Assembly (NCBI RefSeq): GCF_900168165.1
Contig: NZ_FUYV01000004.1
Span: forward strand, 229,215-293,214
Source of the DNA: Alkalitalea saponilacus
Lineage (GTDB): Bacteria; Bacteroidota; Bacteroidia; Bacteroidales; Marinilabiliaceae
Reading direction: 5' to 3'
DNA: 64,000 nucleotides
A model generated the notes under the pieces. It was not told the DNA's origin. It made no database searches and saw nothing but the letters and a program-made list of their open reading frames with translations. A program made the translations under genes and the position numbers. Positions 48,738 through 57,780 of the stretch are shown here, in pieces (positions within the stretch are counted from its first letter, which is position 1; the number at the start of each line of letters is the position of its first letter).

Positions 48738-48746
48738 ATAACTTTG
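48716..48746 (+). promoter_or_regulatory. Consensus Bacteroidota promoter (TTTG-N19-TAACTTTG)
   Basis: TTTG at 48716-48719, a 19-base spacer and TAACTTTG at 48739-48746 match the consensus exactly. The ATG at 48753 is only 6 bases after the -7 box, so the mRNA is expected to be nearly leaderless. Confidence 0.75.
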
Positions 48747-48752
48747 AAAGAT

Positions 48753-49238
48753 ATGAACAATGCTGGCTATGCACAGAAAAAATTTGAAGAGGGATTCAAC
48801 TGCGCTGAATCTGTTCTTTTCAGTTCTGTAAGAGATAGAAATTTTGACTTACCTATGTTGTTAGCTGTCTCCAGCGGGTTTGGTGGGGGAATGGGACGCA
48901 AACAAAAAGTTTGCGGCGCCATTGCAGGTGCCGTAATGGCTATTGGCGTCCTCAAGCCTCCGTATAACGATTCAAATGTACTGGAAAATGAACATCCAGC
49001 ATCTTCAATGGAAATCAAAAACAAAAACTATCAATTGGTGCATGAGTTTATCTCTCAATTTGAGAATCAATTTGGCCATATAAACTGTCTTGAGTTGTTG
49101 GACAAATGTGATTTAACCACACCACAGGGAGCTGAGTTGTTTAAATCAGGAAAATTAAAACAACAGCTTTGTTATAAGTATGTTCGTTATGCTGCGGAGT
49201 ACCTTGAAAATTTAATTGAAAAAGATAATGCAATCTAA
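48753..49238 (+). CDS. C_GCAxxG_C_C-family redox-type protein
   Basis: The protein from the ATG at 48753 has 161 residues (MNNAGYAQKKFEEGFNCAES). The open frame begins at 48705, but the promoter ends after that point, so the later ATG is right. The family motif is present: GFNCAESVLFSS (first Cys), SSGFGGGMGRKQKVCGAIAGAVMAIGVL (CGAxxG), then INCLELL, KCDLTT and QLCYKYVRYAAEYL for the later cysteines. These small cytosolic proteins have conserved cysteines suited to metal or redox chemistry, but the function is not established. Its end overlaps mazG by 11 bases, so the two are co-translated. Confidence 0.88.
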   Translation: MNNAGYAQKKFEEGFNCAESVLFSSVRDRNFDLPMLLAVSSGFGGGMGRKQKVCGAIAGAVMAIGVLKPPYNDSNVLENEHPASSMEIKNKNYQLVHEFISQFENQFGHINCLELLDKCDLTTPQGAELFKSGKLKQQLCYKYVRYAAEYLENLIEKDNAI

Positions 49239-50016
49239 AAAAGATACCTTCCAGCGTTTGCTGGAAATTATGGATATTCTCAGAGAAAAATGTCCGTGGG
49301 ACAATGTGCAGACAAACGAAACTTTACGTACACTGACCATCGAAGAGACTTATGAGCTGGCCGATGCCATTCTGGAAGGCAACGACGAAGCCATCGGCAA
49401 GGAGTTGGGGGATTTGCTGTTGCACATTGTTTTTTATGCCAAAATTGGTGAGGAGAAAGGTGCGTTTAACATTGAAACCGTTATGCAAAACCTCATAGAT
49501 AAACTAATTTATCGCCACCCTCATATTTTTAGTGACACCAAAGTTGAGAATGCCAAAGAGGTTGAAGAAAACTGGGAACAACTGAAACTGAAAGAAAAAA
49601 ACGGTAATAAATCGGTTCTGTCAGGAGTGCCGGATTCTTTGCCGGCCATGATAAAAGCCAACCGAATACAGGACAAAGCAAGAGGTGTAGGCTTTGACTG
49701 GGAAGAACGTTCTCAGGTGTGGGACAAGCTACAGGAGGAGTTCAGTGAATTAAAAGCAGAAGTGGAAAAGGGCAACCAGGATGGCATTGAGGATGAATTT
49801 GGCGACCTTTTCTTCTCTCTAATTAACACCGCTCGATTGTATGGCATAAACCCTGAAAATGCCTTGGAACGAACCAACCGTAAGTTTATTTCCAGATTCA
49901 ACTACCTGGAAAAAGAAACCATTACAAAAGGCAGGGACTTGAAAGAGATGTCGCTGGCCGAAATGGATGAAATTTGGGAAAAAGCCAAGAAAGCACAAAA
50001 AAAGAATGCGCAGTAG
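49228..50016 (+). CDS. mazG: Nucleoside triphosphate pyrophosphohydrolase MazG
   Basis: The ATG at 49228 (MQSKKDTFQRLLEIMDILRE) is chosen over the TTG at 49216. The protein of about 262 residues has two MazG domains. The first has REKCPWDNVQTNETLRTLTIEETYELADAILEGNDEAIGKELGDLLLHIVFYA (EExxE-12-ExxD). The second has EEFSELKAEVEKGNQDGIEDEFGDLFFSLINTARLY. MazG hydrolyses (d)NTPs, including damaged ones, to monophosphates and PPi, and affects (p)ppGpp levels in E. coli. The ATG overlaps the C_GCAxxG_C_C gene by 11 bases, and its end overlaps the HEAT-repeat gene by 11. Confidence 0.96.
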   Translation: MQSKKDTFQRLLEIMDILREKCPWDNVQTNETLRTLTIEETYELADAILEGNDEAIGKELGDLLLHIVFYAKIGEEKGAFNIETVMQNLIDKLIYRHPHIFSDTKVENAKEVEENWEQLKLKEKNGNKSVLSGVPDSLPAMIKANRIQDKARGVGFDWEERSQVWDKLQEEFSELKAEVEKGNQDGIEDEFGDLFFSLINTARLYGINPENALERTNRKFISRFNYLEKETITKGRDLKEMSLAEMDEIWEKAKKAQKKNAQ

Positions 50017-50716
50017 TAAGGAAAGTCTTGAAAAGAGAGGTTTTATTGACGATGAAGAGAAAAATCTTCATTACCAATTATCGTTTAATGAAAAAATCAA
50101 TCTTCTTAACAGCAAAACCGCCAAAGAGAGAACGCTTGCTGCCAAACTTTTGGCTACAGAAACCAAATACGTTGCAGACCAACTAATAGTGGCTCTTCGA
50201 AAAGAGAAAAAACTCTATTCAAAAATTGAAATAACCAAAGCACTTATTGCTCACAAAAAAGATTCAACACAGCTATTAACTGCCGAGTTGGGAAAAATTG
50301 GTTCCAATCAACACCAATCTGTACCCACAAAACAATTTGGAAAAAGCAACTACCCTTTGCCACGCGACATTGCGGCCAGAACCCTCGCAAGCATTGGTGA
50401 ATGTGCGCTCCCCGATTTGCTGCAAGTTTTAGAACAAAACAATGTGAATCAGATAAGTGAGGCCATTGATGCCATTGGGTATATCTGTTTTTATCATCCT
50501 AATTCCCGGGTCTTCGAAAAACTGAAAAGTTGTTACGAAAAACATCTACATAACGAATTAATAAGATGGAAAATCGTTCGTGCAATGAGTGCTTTTGTGC
50601 AAAGCACTCACGTTTTAAATGCAATAAAGAATCATGAGGAATCTCCTGGAGTTATTCTGGAGGCAAACCGGAGTCTTCGGCTTATTGGAAAGCGAGTAAC
50701 AAATTGTGGTGTGTGA
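50006..50716 (+). CDS. HEAT-repeat protein
   Basis: The ATG at 50006 (MRSSKESLEKRGFIDDEEKN) overlaps the mazG stop; the longer frame from 49967 lies inside mazG. The 236-residue protein is all-helical, with HEAT-like repeats: LLNSKTAKERTLAAKLLATE (about 33-52), YVADQLIVALRKEKKLYSKIEITKALIAHK, DIAARTLASIGECALPDLLQVLEQNN, QISEAIDAIGYICFYHP and LIRWKIVRAMSAF. Such proteins are scaffolds or lyase-like. No catalytic residues are evident. Its translational coupling to mazG suggests a functional link, but what kind is unknown. Confidence 0.75.
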   Translation: MRSSKESLEKRGFIDDEEKNLHYQLSFNEKINLLNSKTAKERTLAAKLLATETKYVADQLIVALRKEKKLYSKIEITKALIAHKKDSTQLLTAELGKIGSNQHQSVPTKQFGKSNYPLPRDIAARTLASIGECALPDLLQVLEQNNVNQISEAIDAIGYICFYHPNSRVFEKLKSCYEKHLHNELIRWKIVRAMSAFVQSTHVLNAIKNHEESPGVILEANRSLRLIGKRVTNCGV

Positions 50717-50731
50717 AATATTTAGATGACA

Positions 50732-50742
50732 GGGCTACGCCC
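50732..50742. repeat. Small hairpin GGGC-TAC-GCCC
   Basis: A short GC-rich hairpin 15 bases after the HEAT gene, in a gap with no other features; possibly a weak terminator or a repeat remnant. Confidence 0.3.
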
Positions 50743-50947
50743 CTAAAGCCATTTCAAAAAAATTATATAGGTGCGATAGCTTTGGCATCTTTGAAATATA
50801 TTTTGATGTTACTAAATTCTCTTGTAGTCACTAAAACAGACAAATTAAAACATCTGTTTATCTTACTTTCAATGTTTGAGGTACCAACACGATTAATATT
50901 TTCTAAAAAATATCTATTTTAGCATAAACCAATATTAATTCCATTGT

Positions 50948-53185
50948 ATGGCCAATGCAAAAGCATCAACCAATGGTGCAGGTTTCGGAACCGCACCGGT
51001 TTTTTTCACCGCCATTTCAACCATATTAGGAGCGATTCTGTTTCTTCGATTTGGATTTGCCGTTGGCAGCCTTGGATTTTGGGGCGCCATTTTAATTGTG
51101 GTATTGGGTCACATGATAACCTTGCCTACAGCACTTGCTATCTCCGAAATATCTACCAACACTCGCGTGGAGGGTGGTGGCGAATACTTCATCATTTCCC
51201 GGTCGTTTGGATTGAAAATTGGCTCAACCATTGGCATAGCGCTGTTTTTATCGCAAGCCATCAGCGTGGCTTTTTATGTTATCGCGTTTACCGAAGCATT
51301 TGAGCCATTCTTTAACTGGTGGCACACTGCATTTGAATATGAATTACCACGTCAGGCCATCAGTATCCCCGCTCTTGGATTTTTGGCGTTACTAATACTA
51401 AAAAAAGGAGCTAATCTTGGAGTCAAAGCACTTTACGTGGTGGTTGCCATTCTTTTTGTGGCTCTTATCCTCTTTTTTGCAGGGAAACCCATTGAAGCCG
51501 AAGAGGCACTGCGACAACCCGGTAATAATTTTGGTTTCTTCAATCGTGATAATTTCTTCGTAATATTTGCCATCTGTTTCCCGGCTTTTACCGGGATGAC
51601 AGCCGGTGTTGGACTCAGTGGCGACCTTAAAAACCCGGGAAAATCAATACCTTTGGGAACCCTTGGAGGAACGGTTGCCGGAATGTTGGTCTACATGTTT
51701 ATCGTATGGAAAATGTCGGTATCTGCTTCTCAGGCTGACTTACTGGAGCACCAGCTAATTATGTCGCATATTGCATTCGGGGGAGCTATTATTATTCCTT
51801 TGGGACTGGCAGCTTCTACCATTTCATCGGCATTGGGGTCTGTCATGGTAGCACCACGAACTTTGCAGGCACTGGCATACGATAAAATATTCCCCTTTAG
51901 ACGAGTCAATCTTCTAATGGCCAAAGGAAAAGGGAAAACCAGAGAACCGTTTAATGCCGGTATCGTTTCATTTATAATTGCCTTTATATTTGTCGCTTTG
52001 GGCGATGTGGACGTGGTGGCTGAAATCATCTCCATGTTCTTTTTAATAACCTATGGTTCACTCTGCCTTATATCTTTCCTGAATCATTTTGGGGCTCCTC
52101 CATCCTATCGTCCCAGATTTCGCTCACGCTGGTATTTTTCTTTGGCCGGGTTTATACTTTCAGTTTGGGTTATGTTTATGATTAACCCTTTCTATACCAT
52201 CATGGCCTATATTATCATCGTTATTCTTTATCTAGTAATTGAGCATTATAACAAAGACCAGAAAGGGTTGGTCAATATTTTTAAAGGGGCACTATTCCAG
52301 CTAAACCGCAAGATTCAGGTATACATGCAAAAAAACCAGTCGGAAACCGATGCCGATGAATGGCGGCCTGCCGTGGTTTGTATCTCACCTAATTCTCTTG
52401 AACGGGAAAAAGTATTGGACTTAATGAAATGGATAAGCTATAAACATGGCTTTGGAACTTATTTCCACTATCTCGAAGGATATTATAGCAAGCAGACATA
52501 TTCAGAGTCGCGGGAAATTATGAAGCAACTCATCAATCTGCAAATTGAAGATAACAATGCCTTGTACATCGATACCATGATTTCACCATCCTATACCTCA
52601 GCCATCGCTCAGGTAATTCAGGCGCCATCTATTTCGGGAATGGAGAACAACATGGTACTTTTTGAATATGATAAAAACAAACCGGAGGAGATACACCGAA
52701 TTCTTGAAAATATAAAACTGACAAAGGCCGGTAATTTTGATGTCTGTATCTTTGCCAGTTCAACTGCTTCGGTTCGCTTTCAGAATGGAATTCATGTATG
52801 GATTAGACCAACCGACATGACCAACACCAACCTGATGATTTTATTGGGTTACATTATTATGGCGCATCCCGACTGGCATAAAGGTCATATCAAAATTTTC
52901 AGCATTTGTGCTCCGGGACATGCAGAAGAGACCAAACAGGAACTTGAAGAGCGAATTGCCAGTGGCCGCTTACCGATAACCCTCACCAATATTGAAATCA
53001 TTTCATCAACGGGAAATCAAACCATCAGCGAAATCATCAGTGCCCGTTCACGCAATGCAGCGTTAACCATCATGGGATTCAGAGATGAAAAAATTAAACA
53101 CGAAGGAGTTCACTTTTTCAATAGTTTTCACGATATTGGGGATATTTTATTTGTGAATGCAGCCAAATCCAAAGAAATAAAATAG
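50948..53185 (+). CDS. SLC12-family (Na-K-Cl cotransporter-like) APC-fold transporter
   Basis: The 745-residue protein has the SLC12/CCC layout. A 12-TM core (about residues 15-450) starts GTAPVFFTAISTILGAILFLRFGFAVGSLGFWGAILIVVLGH and contains GGGEYFIISRSFG, PAFTGMTAGVGLSGDLKNPGKSIPLGTLGGTV and the unwound TM1 signature, followed by a cytosolic C-terminal part of about 280 residues (DEWRPAVVCISPNSLEREKVL ...). Eukaryotic homologues move chloride with Na or K; the bacterial substrate is uncertain. It is probably in one direction with the next small membrane protein, 109 bases later. Confidence 0.88.
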   Translation: MANAKASTNGAGFGTAPVFFTAISTILGAILFLRFGFAVGSLGFWGAILIVVLGHMITLPTALAISEISTNTRVEGGGEYFIISRSFGLKIGSTIGIALFLSQAISVAFYVIAFTEAFEPFFNWWHTAFEYELPRQAISIPALGFLALLILKKGANLGVKALYVVVAILFVALILFFAGKPIEAEEALRQPGNNFGFFNRDNFFVIFAICFPAFTGMTAGVGLSGDLKNPGKSIPLGTLGGTVAGMLVYMFIVWKMSVSASQADLLEHQLIMSHIAFGGAIIIPLGLAASTISSALGSVMVAPRTLQALAYDKIFPFRRVNLLMAKGKGKTREPFNAGIVSFIIAFIFVALGDVDVVAEIISMFFLITYGSLCLISFLNHFGAPPSYRPRFRSRWYFSLAGFILSVWVMFMINPFYTIMAYIIIVILYLVIEHYNKDQKGLVNIFKGALFQLNRKIQVYMQKNQSETDADEWRPAVVCISPNSLEREKVLDLMKWISYKHGFGTYFHYLEGYYSKQTYSESREIMKQLINLQIEDNNALYIDTMISPSYTSAIAQVIQAPSISGMENNMVLFEYDKNKPEEIHRILENIKLTKAGNFDVCIFASSTASVRFQNGIHVWIRPTDMTNTNLMILLGYIIMAHPDWHKGHIKIFSICAPGHAEETKQELEERIASGRLPITLTNIEIISSTGNQTISEIISARSRNAALTIMGFRDEKIKHEGVHFFNSFHDIGDILFVNAAKSKEIK

Positions 53186-53294
53186 AAAGTGTGAAAGTGA
53201 AATGTGAGACAGTATTGAGATGATGATTAAACATTTTATCGATACGCAAAGAAAAAAAGTCTCGCAAAATCATACCAGGTAAAACAATTGTTCT

Positions 53295-53798
53295 ATGTCA
53301 ACCATCAGATTTAAAGAAGTTCAGAGATTTAACCAGATTTGGCTTTGGGGCGTTTTAATACTAACAGGTATTCCTGCTCACTTCGCGCTTGTTTATCAGG
53401 TTATTCTGAATAATCCCATCGGACAAGCTCCCGTATCTGACTCGCTTTGCATCATGTTTTCTGCGTTTCACATCGTCATCACCATCTTTTTACTCATCAT
53501 TAAATTGGATGTGGAAATCTCGTCAAGGTTTATCTCATACCAGTTTTTTCCGTTTCATCTGAAACGGAAAAAATATCCATTAGGCCAGGTGCATAGTGCA
53601 TTTGTTCGGGAATATCATCCCATAAAAGAGATGAGTGCATTGGGTTTGAAGCTTGGACAAAACTCAAAAGCTTATAATATCAAAGGTTACTGGGGAGTTC
53701 AGCTGGAATTTCGTGGAGGCCGACAACTGTTATTGGGAACACAAAAGCCTGAGGAGTTTGATGCAGTTCTAAAAGAATTGCATATACCTGAAGAGTAA
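53295..53798 (+). CDS. Small membrane protein with C-terminal PH-like domain (DUF6141-like)
   Basis: The 167-residue protein has two transmembrane helices (about 14-36, IWLWGVLILTGIPAHFALVY, and 47-67, LCIMFSAFHIVITIFLLIIK) with a short loop. A compact beta-rich domain (about 68-167) follows, with KLDVEISSRFISYQFFPFHLKRKKYP and YWGVQLEFRGGRQLLLGTQKPEEFDAVLKEL, the pattern of bacterial PH-like proteins. I assign it to the DUF6141-like group with moderate confidence. The function is unknown. It lies after the SLC12-type transporter, possibly in one operon, and is followed by palindromes. Confidence 0.65.
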   Translation: MSTIRFKEVQRFNQIWLWGVLILTGIPAHFALVYQVILNNPIGQAPVSDSLCIMFSAFHIVITIFLLIIKLDVEISSRFISYQFFPFHLKRKKYPLGQVHSAFVREYHPIKEMSALGLKLGQNSKAYNIKGYWGVQLEFRGGRQLLLGTQKPEEFDAVLKELHIPEE

Positions 53799-53849
53799 AC
53801 TTCTTTAACTGTTTGATGAATTAATTTTCGGAAAATTTTAGTCCGATGT

Positions 53850-53970
53850 CCATGGGTTTAAACCCATGGAAGATGCAAACATTGAAAAAAACTGTCATTT
53901 ATCATGAAAAATTAAACCCATGGGGTTTAATTTTGTTGTTATGACAGAGTGCTAATGCTTAGAAGCATTA
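53850..53970 (+). repeat. Cluster of three palindromes, one a probable terminator
   Basis: In 120 bases there are CCATGGGTTTAAACCCATGG (53850-53869, perfect), a 12-bp stem around ATTAAACCC-ATG-GGGTTTAAT (53908-53934) followed by a T-rich tail, and TAATGCTT-AG-AAGCATTA (53953-53970). The middle one is a good terminator for the gene ending at 53798. All three are close to the ATTAAACCCATGG motif family of the same gap. Confidence 0.7.
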
Positions 53971-54018
53971 CCAAAACTTCATCAACCAAAAATAATCGAA
54001 TAAAATAATAACATCCCA

Positions 54019-57000
54019 ATGAAGAGATTCCTTTTATTACCAACCTTTTTGATGCTTGCTGCATTTATTCTTGCAGAAGAGGCCAGGCTACTGAGATTCC
54101 CGGCCATCAATCAGAATCAAATTATATTTACCTATGCCGGTGATTTATACACTGTTCCACACGATGGTGGAACAGCTCGAAAACTCACTTCACACGAAGG
54201 ATTAGAGATTTTTCCGCGATTCTCACCCGATGGAACGCAAATCGCTTTCACCGGACAGTATGATGGCAATACCGAAGTTTACCTGATTCCCTCTGAAGGC
54301 GGCATTCCCCAAAGATTAACCTATACGGCAACGCTTGGGCGAGATGATTTGGCTGACCGGATGGGACCAAACAACATTGTTTTAAACTGGACTCCCGATG
54401 GCCAGATTGTTTACCGCTCCAGAAGACACTCTTTTAATGCATTTAAAGGACAGCTGTTTAAAGTGAGTCCCGAAGGTGGCTTATCCAGCCGTGTTGAAGT
54501 TCCCGAAGGAGGATTTTTGTCTTTCTCACCCGATGGAAATAAGATGGCCTATAACCGTGTTTTCAGGGAATTCAGAACCTGGAAATATTACCAGGGAGGT
54601 ATGGCAGATGAAATCTGGATTCATGATTTTGAAACCAGGGAAACACATGCCATTACAGACAGTCCGGCGCAGGATATCATTCCCATGTGGATTGGAGAAG
54701 AGATATTTTTCCTATCGGATAGAGACCGCACCATGAATCTGTTCGTGTACAATACACGAACTAAGGAGACGGAAAAAGTGACACATTTTGAGGAGTTTGA
54801 CATTAAATTCCCCTCCCATTTTCAAAACCACATTGTTTTTGAAAATGGCGGATACATATATAAAATGGATGTCACAACCCGGGATTATACAAGAGTATCT
54901 GTAAAAATAAACAACGATAAAAACCATTCACGGGTCGAAAGAGTCGATGCCTCGGAGAGAATATTCTCAGCCGACCTTTCGCCAAACGGCGAAAGGGTCT
55001 TGTTTTCGGCACGAGGAGAGTTATTTTCTGTACCGGCCGATAAAGGCATTACATATAACCTGACACGCACCTCAGGCGTTCACGAGCGCAACGGTATCTG
55101 GTCGCCGGATGGCAGCAAAATTGCCTGGTTATCAGATAAAAGTGGCGAATATGAAATTTGGGTGAACGATATTTACGGAGAAAATGTTCCCCGACAACTC
55201 ACCACCGGCGGTGATGTTTACAAATTCAACATCGCCTGGAGTCCCGACAGCCGAATGATTGCCTGGAACGACCAAAATTTTAAATTATACGTTACCGATG
55301 TTTCCAACGGAAGAACCAGAGAAATGGCCGAAAACAATCTGGGGCCAATCAATGATTTTTCATGGAGTCCCGACAGCAAATGGCTTACATATACCCATTG
55401 GAATGATAACAGGATGGGTATTGTGAAAATTATAAACCTGTCAACCGGCAACATTCACCCGGTTACCGATAAATGGCACCACTCCTATAGTCCGGTATTT
55501 TCAGCTGATGGTAAATATCTGTTGTTTGCTTCCGACCGAAGTTTCAGTCCTATCTACAGCAGTACCGAATGGAATCATGCTTACATCAACATGTCGAAAA
55601 TCTATATGGTTTTACTCAGCAGTGAAACCCCCTCACCTTTTGCTCCGCAAAATGCAGTGGTAAAAACAGGTGAACCTGAAAAGGATAATGGAGAGAAAAA
55701 AGATGATGTGAATGTTAGAATCGATTTTGCTGGGATTGGAAGCCGTATTGTTGAGCTTCCCATTGAGCCTGCGAGATACTTCAACATCAGTTGTGTAAAC
55801 AACCGGGTATATTACAATAGAATGTTCCAGGGAGGACGCGAAGGGAATGGATTGTTGACGTACGATTTGGGTGAAAAGAAAGAACAGTTTTTGGGCGATT
55901 ATCGTTATACCATTTCTTCCAATAACAATAAAATGCTGGTTGGCCGAAATAAAACCTGGAGAGTGATTGATTTGCCAACATCAACTGTACAGATGGAAAA
56001 CACCATGGATCTTTCAGGTATGGTGGCAGTGGTAAATTACCGTGAAGAGTGGCAACAGATATTTGATGAAGCATGGCGACAAATGCGCGACTTCTTTTAT
56101 GTGGACAATATGCACGGCGTAGATTGGGATACCATTTATAAACAGTATTCTCCGCTGATTAATTATGTTAATCATAGAGCCGACCTCAATTATGTCATTG
56201 GTGAAATGATTGGAGAGCTCAACGCCGGTCATGCATATGTAAATCCCGGAGACCAACCACAGACCGAAAGAATTCCAATGGGACTTCTTGGTGCCAGATT
56301 TTCACGTCACGATTCCGGATATTTCCGAATCGACCACATTTTGGAAGGGGCAAACTGGAGCAGTGACCTGCAATCGCCACTGAATGCACCCGGTGTGAAT
56401 GTTTCGGTTGGTGAATACATCGTTGCAATTAATCGCGTTCCAACAGAAAGTGTAAACGATATTTATGAACTTCTGAAAGGTACAGCAGGAAAAACTGTTG
56501 AATTGACAGTAAGCAACAGACCATCTACTGATAATGTACGTCATGTACTCGTAACCCCGGTTTCCGACGAAAGCGGATTATACTATTACGAATGGGTGCA
56601 GAACAATATCAGAAAAGTTTATGAGGCTACCAACGGACAAGTGGGTTATCTCCATATTCCTGATATGGGCCCGGGTGGATTAAATGAATTTGTGAAGCAC
56701 TTCTATCCTCAATTGCATAAGAAGGCATTGATTATAGACGACCGTGGAAATGGTGGTGGTAATGTTTCTCCAATGATACTTGAAAGACTGAGTCGTGTTC
56801 CGTATCGCGTTAATATGCGAAGAAATACAAACGTGGTATCTACCATCCCTGCACAAACACTTGCCGGACCTATGGTAGCACTGGTTGATAAATATTCTGC
56901 ATCGGATGGAGACCTGTTTGCTCATGGCTTTAAGGCGCTTGGACTGGGAACGGTTATTGGAACCACAACCTGGGGAGGTATAGTTGGAATTACCGGCTCT

Positions 57001-57237
57001 TTACCATTCATTGATGGAACAGATTTGCGTATTCCTCAATTCACATCTCTTTCAATGGAAGGGAACTGGATGATTGAAGGTGTTGGTGTTGAGCCTGATA
57101 TCTTTCTGGAAAATGACCCTTACAAAGAGTTTACCGGAGAGGATGAACAGCTGAACAAAGCCATAGAGGTAATACTTGAAAAACTTAAAGAGCGCGAGGA
57201 GCTACCAACCATTCCTCCTCCGCCGGTTAAGAATTAG
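54019..57237 (+). CDS. Tricorn-type S41 protease
   Basis: The 1072-residue protein has a signal peptide (1-19, ending in ILAE). Two seven-bladed beta-propeller parts follow, made of repeats of the LTSHEGLEIFPRFSPDGTQIAFTG and GTARKL types (about 25-320 and 320-620). After that come the core domain C1, a PDZ-like domain (about 775-850) and the S41 catalytic core (about 870-1060). The catalytic serine is in VDKYSASDGDLFAHG (about 956) and the following GTTTWGGIVGITGS is the core loop; the histidine lies in GELNAGHAYVNP. Archaeal tricorn degrades peptides from the proteasome in the cytosol. Bacteroidota versions with signal peptides probably trim peptides in the periplasm or outside. Confidence 0.93.
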   Translation: MKRFLLLPTFLMLAAFILAEEARLLRFPAINQNQIIFTYAGDLYTVPHDGGTARKLTSHEGLEIFPRFSPDGTQIAFTGQYDGNTEVYLIPSEGGIPQRLTYTATLGRDDLADRMGPNNIVLNWTPDGQIVYRSRRHSFNAFKGQLFKVSPEGGLSSRVEVPEGGFLSFSPDGNKMAYNRVFREFRTWKYYQGGMADEIWIHDFETRETHAITDSPAQDIIPMWIGEEIFFLSDRDRTMNLFVYNTRTKETEKVTHFEEFDIKFPSHFQNHIVFENGGYIYKMDVTTRDYTRVSVKINNDKNHSRVERVDASERIFSADLSPNGERVLFSARGELFSVPADKGITYNLTRTSGVHERNGIWSPDGSKIAWLSDKSGEYEIWVNDIYGENVPRQLTTGGDVYKFNIAWSPDSRMIAWNDQNFKLYVTDVSNGRTREMAENNLGPINDFSWSPDSKWLTYTHWNDNRMGIVKIINLSTGNIHPVTDKWHHSYSPVFSADGKYLLFASDRSFSPIYSSTEWNHAYINMSKIYMVLLSSETPSPFAPQNAVVKTGEPEKDNGEKKDDVNVRIDFAGIGSRIVELPIEPARYFNISCVNNRVYYNRMFQGGREGNGLLTYDLGEKKEQFLGDYRYTISSNNNKMLVGRNKTWRVIDLPTSTVQMENTMDLSGMVAVVNYREEWQQIFDEAWRQMRDFFYVDNMHGVDWDTIYKQYSPLINYVNHRADLNYVIGEMIGELNAGHAYVNPGDQPQTERIPMGLLGARFSRHDSGYFRIDHILEGANWSSDLQSPLNAPGVNVSVGEYIVAINRVPTESVNDIYELLKGTAGKTVELTVSNRPSTDNVRHVLVTPVSDESGLYYYEWVQNNIRKVYEATNGQVGYLHIPDMGPGGLNEFVKHFYPQLHKKALIIDDRGNGGGNVSPMILERLSRVPYRVNMRRNTNVVSTIPAQTLAGPMVALVDKYSASDGDLFAHGFKALGLGTVIGTTTWGGIVGITGSLPFIDGTDLRIPQFTSLSMEGNWMIEGVGVEPDIFLENDPYKEFTGEDEQLNKAIEVILEKLKEREELPTIPPPPVKN

Positions 57238-57780
57238 AGCATGTTTTAATAAGATGATTCGATGAGTTTCCCCGGAGATATTTAGGTGTTAATGGAAATA
57301 AAAGCCATTAATGTGCTTATCAAAGGTTATAAACTCAAATATTATCAAAAATAGTTATTCATGTGACAAATAAAATCCCACTTGCCAAGGCAAGTGGGAT
57401 TTTATTTTGGTGCCTTAATTTCAGACAAAAACAATGACAAAACACAGATATTAAACGATTTGACTATATTTAATAACAAATATAGGGCTAAACTACTTGT
57501 TTAGATTCCTTTTAAATTATTCGGTTTCGTCCGTTCAATAATCAATTATCCGGGGGTTCATATTTGGATGATTAATATAATTTATCTATTTTCCGCAAAA
57601 TTTTGTAAACAATAGCTTATTGCATGGCTGTTTTAGATTATACCAAGTTATTAAATACAAACACAATATATTTGGAGTTGTGTTTTATATCCCCATATAC
57701 CAGATATATTATAAAGATTAAGAATTATTACTTATAACACCAAGAGAAATACAAAACGATAATAGGAAGCTCTTTTTAAT
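57238..57780. terminator. Intergenic region with terminator after tricorn and promoter for iorA
   Basis: A perfect 19-bp inverted repeat (57368-57386 with 57389-57407, AAATCCCACTTGCC core) followed by T-rich sequence ends the tricorn transcript. A TATATTTG at 57667-57674 fits TAnnTTTG about 107 bases before the iorA ATG, but no -33 box is seen. Nothing else is evident. Confidence 0.7.

Noticed and set aside
50704..50922. A 72-codon frame after the HEAT gene
   Set aside because: It begins inside the end of the HEAT gene, covers a hairpin and AT-rich sequence, and has no domain or signal.
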